64,000 bases of DNA from contig NW_027526500.1 of the NCBI RefSeq assembly GCF_052857255.1, forward strand, positions 434,001-498,000. The letters run 5' to 3'. Shown piece by piece: positions 62,147 through 64,000 of this stretch. This DNA is from Amblyomma americanum (lineage: Eukaryota > Arthropoda > Arachnida > Ixodida > Ixodidae). Under the pieces are notes generated by a model, which saw only the letters and a program-made list of their open reading frames with translations, was not told where the DNA came from and made no database searches. The position numbers and the translations under genes are program-made. Position 1 is the first letter of the stretch. Every line of letters starts with the position of its first letter.

Positions 62147-64000
62147 TAGTTCGTTTCGGTCTAAAACAGCTTGTTTCGTTGTATTAAGCACGAATACATG
62201 CTTTACGCGCAGTTATAGAAGAAAAGGTTTTGACGCGTATCAGAGACACTTGTAAAACCGATATGTTGTGATTTAGCTCGTTTCGGTCTAAAACAGCTTG
62301 TTTCGTTGTATTAAGCACGAATACATGCTTTTCGCGCAGTTAAAAGAGAAAAAGTTTTGACGAGTATCACGTGGAACACTTGTAATACCGATGTGTTGTA
62401 ATTTAGCTCGTTTCGGTCTAAAACAGCTTGTTTCGCTGTATTAAGCAAGAATACATGCTTTTCGCGCAGTTATAAAAGAAAAAGTTTTGACGCGTATCAG
62501 AGGAACATTTGTAAAACCGATGTGTTCAGATTTAGCTCGTTTCGGTCTGAAACAGCTTGTTTCGTTGTATTAAGCACGAATACATGCTTTTCGCGCAGTT
62601 ATAAGAGAAAAAGTTTAGACGCGTATCAGAGGAACACTTGTAAAACCGATGTGTTGTGATTTAGCTCGTTTCGGTCAAAAACAGCTTGTTTCGTTGTATT
62701 AAGCACGAATACATGCTTTTCGCGCAGTTAAAAGAGAAAAAGTTTTGACGAGTATCACGTGGAACACTTGTAATACCGTTGTGTTGTGATTTAGCTCGTT
62801 TCGGTCTAAAACAGCTTGTTTCGCTGTATTAAGCAAGAATACATGCTTTTCGCGCAGTTATAAGAGAAAAAGTTTTGACGAGTATCACGTGGAACACTTG
62901 TAGTACCGATGTGTTGTGATTTGGCTCGTTTCGGTCTAAAACAACTTGATTCGCTGTATTAAGCAAGAATACATGCTTTTCGCGCAGTTAAAAAAGAAAA
63001 AGTTTTGACGCGTATCAGAGGAACACTTGTAAAACCGATGTGTTGTGATTTAGCTCATTTCGGTCTAAAACAACTTGTTTCGCTGTATTAAGCAAGAATA
63101 CATGCTTTTCGCGCAGTTATAAGAGAAAAAGTTTTGACGCGTATTAGAGAGACACTTGTAAAACCGATGTGTTGTGATTTAGCTCGTTTCGGTCTAAAAC
63201 AGCTTGTTTCGTTGTATTAAGCAAGAATACATGCTTTTCGCGCAGTTATAAGAGAAAAAGTTTTGACGAGTATCACGTGGATACTTGTAAAACCGATGTG
63301 TTCAGATTTAGCTCGTTTCTGTCTAAAACAGCTTGTTTCGTTGTATTAAGCACGAATACATGCTTTTCGCGCAGTTAAAAGAGAAAAAGTTTTGACGAGT
63401 ATCACGTGGAACACTTGTAATACCGATGTGTTGTGATTTAGCTCGTTTCGGTCTAAAACAGCTTGTTTCGCTGTATTAAGCAAGAATACATGCTTTTCGC
63501 GCCGTTATAAGAGAAAAAGTTTTGACGCGTATCAGAGGAACACTTGTAAAACCGATGTGTTGTGATTTAGCTCGTTTCGGTCTAAAACATCTTGTTTCGC
63601 TGTATTAAGCAAGAATACATGCTTTTCGCGCAGTTATAAGAGAAAAAGTTTTGACGCGTATCAGAGGAACACTTGTAAAACCGATGTGTTGTGATTTAGC
63701 TCGTTTCGGTCTAAAACAACTTGTTTCGCTGTATTAAGCAAGAATACATGCTTTTCGCGCAGTTATAAGAGAAAAAGTTTTGACGCGTATCAGAGGAACA
63801 CTTGTAAAACCGATGTGTTGTGATTTAGCTCGTTTCGGTCTAAAACAGCTTGTTTCGCTGTATTAAGCAAGAATACATGCTTTTCGCGCAGTTATAAGAG
63901 AAAAAGTTTTGACGCGTATCAGAGGAACACTTGTAAAACCGATGTGTTCAGATTTAGTTCGTTTCGGTCTAAAACAGCTTGTTTCGTTGTATTAGGCACG
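62147..64000 (+). repeat. Right-domain block H8 and start of the next block
   Basis: It copies H3 at an offset of 12,643 bp, including GATTTGGCTCG (62,920) and the ATTAGGCACG unit that the window ends in. The array continues beyond the window. Confidence 0.7.

Larger units (their letters stand above)
1..64000 (+). repeat. 129 bp satellite DNA array, head to tail, fills the window
   Basis: The sequence is built entirely from one unit of about 129 bp: the start motif TAGCTCGTTTCGGTC recurs at 1, 130, about 258, 384, 514, 644 and so on to the last bases. Summing block lengths gives about 495 units plus a partial one at the end, all in the same orientation. Neighbouring units differ at a limited set of diagnostic sites; units in equivalent positions of distant blocks are nearly identical, the hallmark of higher-order organisation. 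Unit length varies mainly through a 1 bp longer linker (130 bp, CACGTGGAACAC type), a 3 bp deletion (AAAAAGTTGACGAG) and a 2 bp shorter AGAGACAATTG linker. No stretch of 300 bases lacks the repeat, and both window ends lie inside it, so the array is larger than 64 kb. A centromeric or pericentromeric role is inferred from the organisation only. Confidence 0.99.
38017..64000 (+). repeat. Right-hand domain with a different set of unit variants
   Basis: From about 38.0-38.9 kb onward the landmark TTTAGCGCAGTTTT and the AGAGACAATTG linker disappear. New variants become frequent: GCGCCATTATAAG/GCGCCGTTATAAG (first near 38,855), GGTCTGAAACAGC (39,193), AAGTTTAGACGCG (39,260), GATTTAGTTCG (40,729) and GGTGTAAAACAGC (41,128). 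The unit, its orientation and the E-box dichotomy are unchanged. The change is gradual over a few units rather than a cut, as expected for neighbouring homogenised domains of one satellite. Confidence 0.75.

Noticed and set aside
1..64000. CRISPR array
   Set aside because: There are no unique spacers between short conserved repeats; the entire 129 bp is repeated, and variation is scattered point changes and linker types.
1..64000. Species assignment from the repeat unit
   Set aside because: I do not recognise this 129 bp unit as a named satellite. A database search with the unit consensus would be decisive; naming a species from composition alone would be a guess.

Overview
The whole 64 kb window is one uninterrupted satellite DNA array. 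A 129 bp unit, with occasional 114-131 bp versions and three units carrying an extra 33 bp, is repeated head to tail about 495 times, always in the same orientation. I see no single-copy DNA, transposon, RNA gene, telomere repeat, inversion or credible protein gene. The only open frames are short artefacts: 129 is divisible by 3 (43 codons), so a stop-free frame can run through two or three neighbouring units. An array like this is typical of eukaryotic centromeric or pericentromeric heterochromatin. The species cannot be told from the sequence. The unit is about 39% G+C and has about 8 CpG per 129 bp (hand count on one common unit, roughly 1.7 times expectation), which argues against a genome with strong CpG-methylation decay, but weakly.

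Layout. The left domain (1 to about 38,016) is a higher-order repeat (HOR). Units are distinguishable by diagnostic variants and recur in a fixed order. A landmark unit (TTTAGCGCAGTTTTAAG variant) starts blocks at 1, 3260, 5067, 7518, 10777, 16582, 17482, 18899, 22121, 25380, 27827, 29765, 31825 and 35438; a hybrid replaces it at 13355. The fullest HOR has 25 units (3,259 bp), seen at 1, 7518 and 22121. Other blocks have 7 to 28 units and look like in-register deletions, duplications and hybrids of the 25-unit order. The right domain (about 38,017 to 64,000) uses the same 129 bp unit with a different set of variants (GCCGTTATAAG, TAGTTCG, CTGAAAC, GTTTAGACGCG, GGTGTAAAAC) and is a mosaic of overlapping kilobase-scale copies.

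Unit anatomy (phase set so that unit 1 starts at base 1): two diverged 20 bp subrepeats (2-21 and 22-41); a dyad AAACA-GCT-TGTTT across their junction; a CpG-rich TTTTCGCGC segment; a TTATAAGAG or TTAAAAGAG segment; a GAAAAAGTTTT tract; and a variable linker that is the most informative part. The linker is either GACGAGTATCACGTGG (with the palindromic E-box CACGTG, in the form ATCACGTG) or GACGCGTATCAGAGG and relatives (no E-box, with ACGCGT instead). In the 25-unit HOR I count 13 E-box-plus and 12 E-box-minus units, interspersed. This is the most interesting feature: a protein-binding motif present in a patterned half of the units, resembling in arrangement the CENP-B box of primate alpha satellite, although the motif itself is different.
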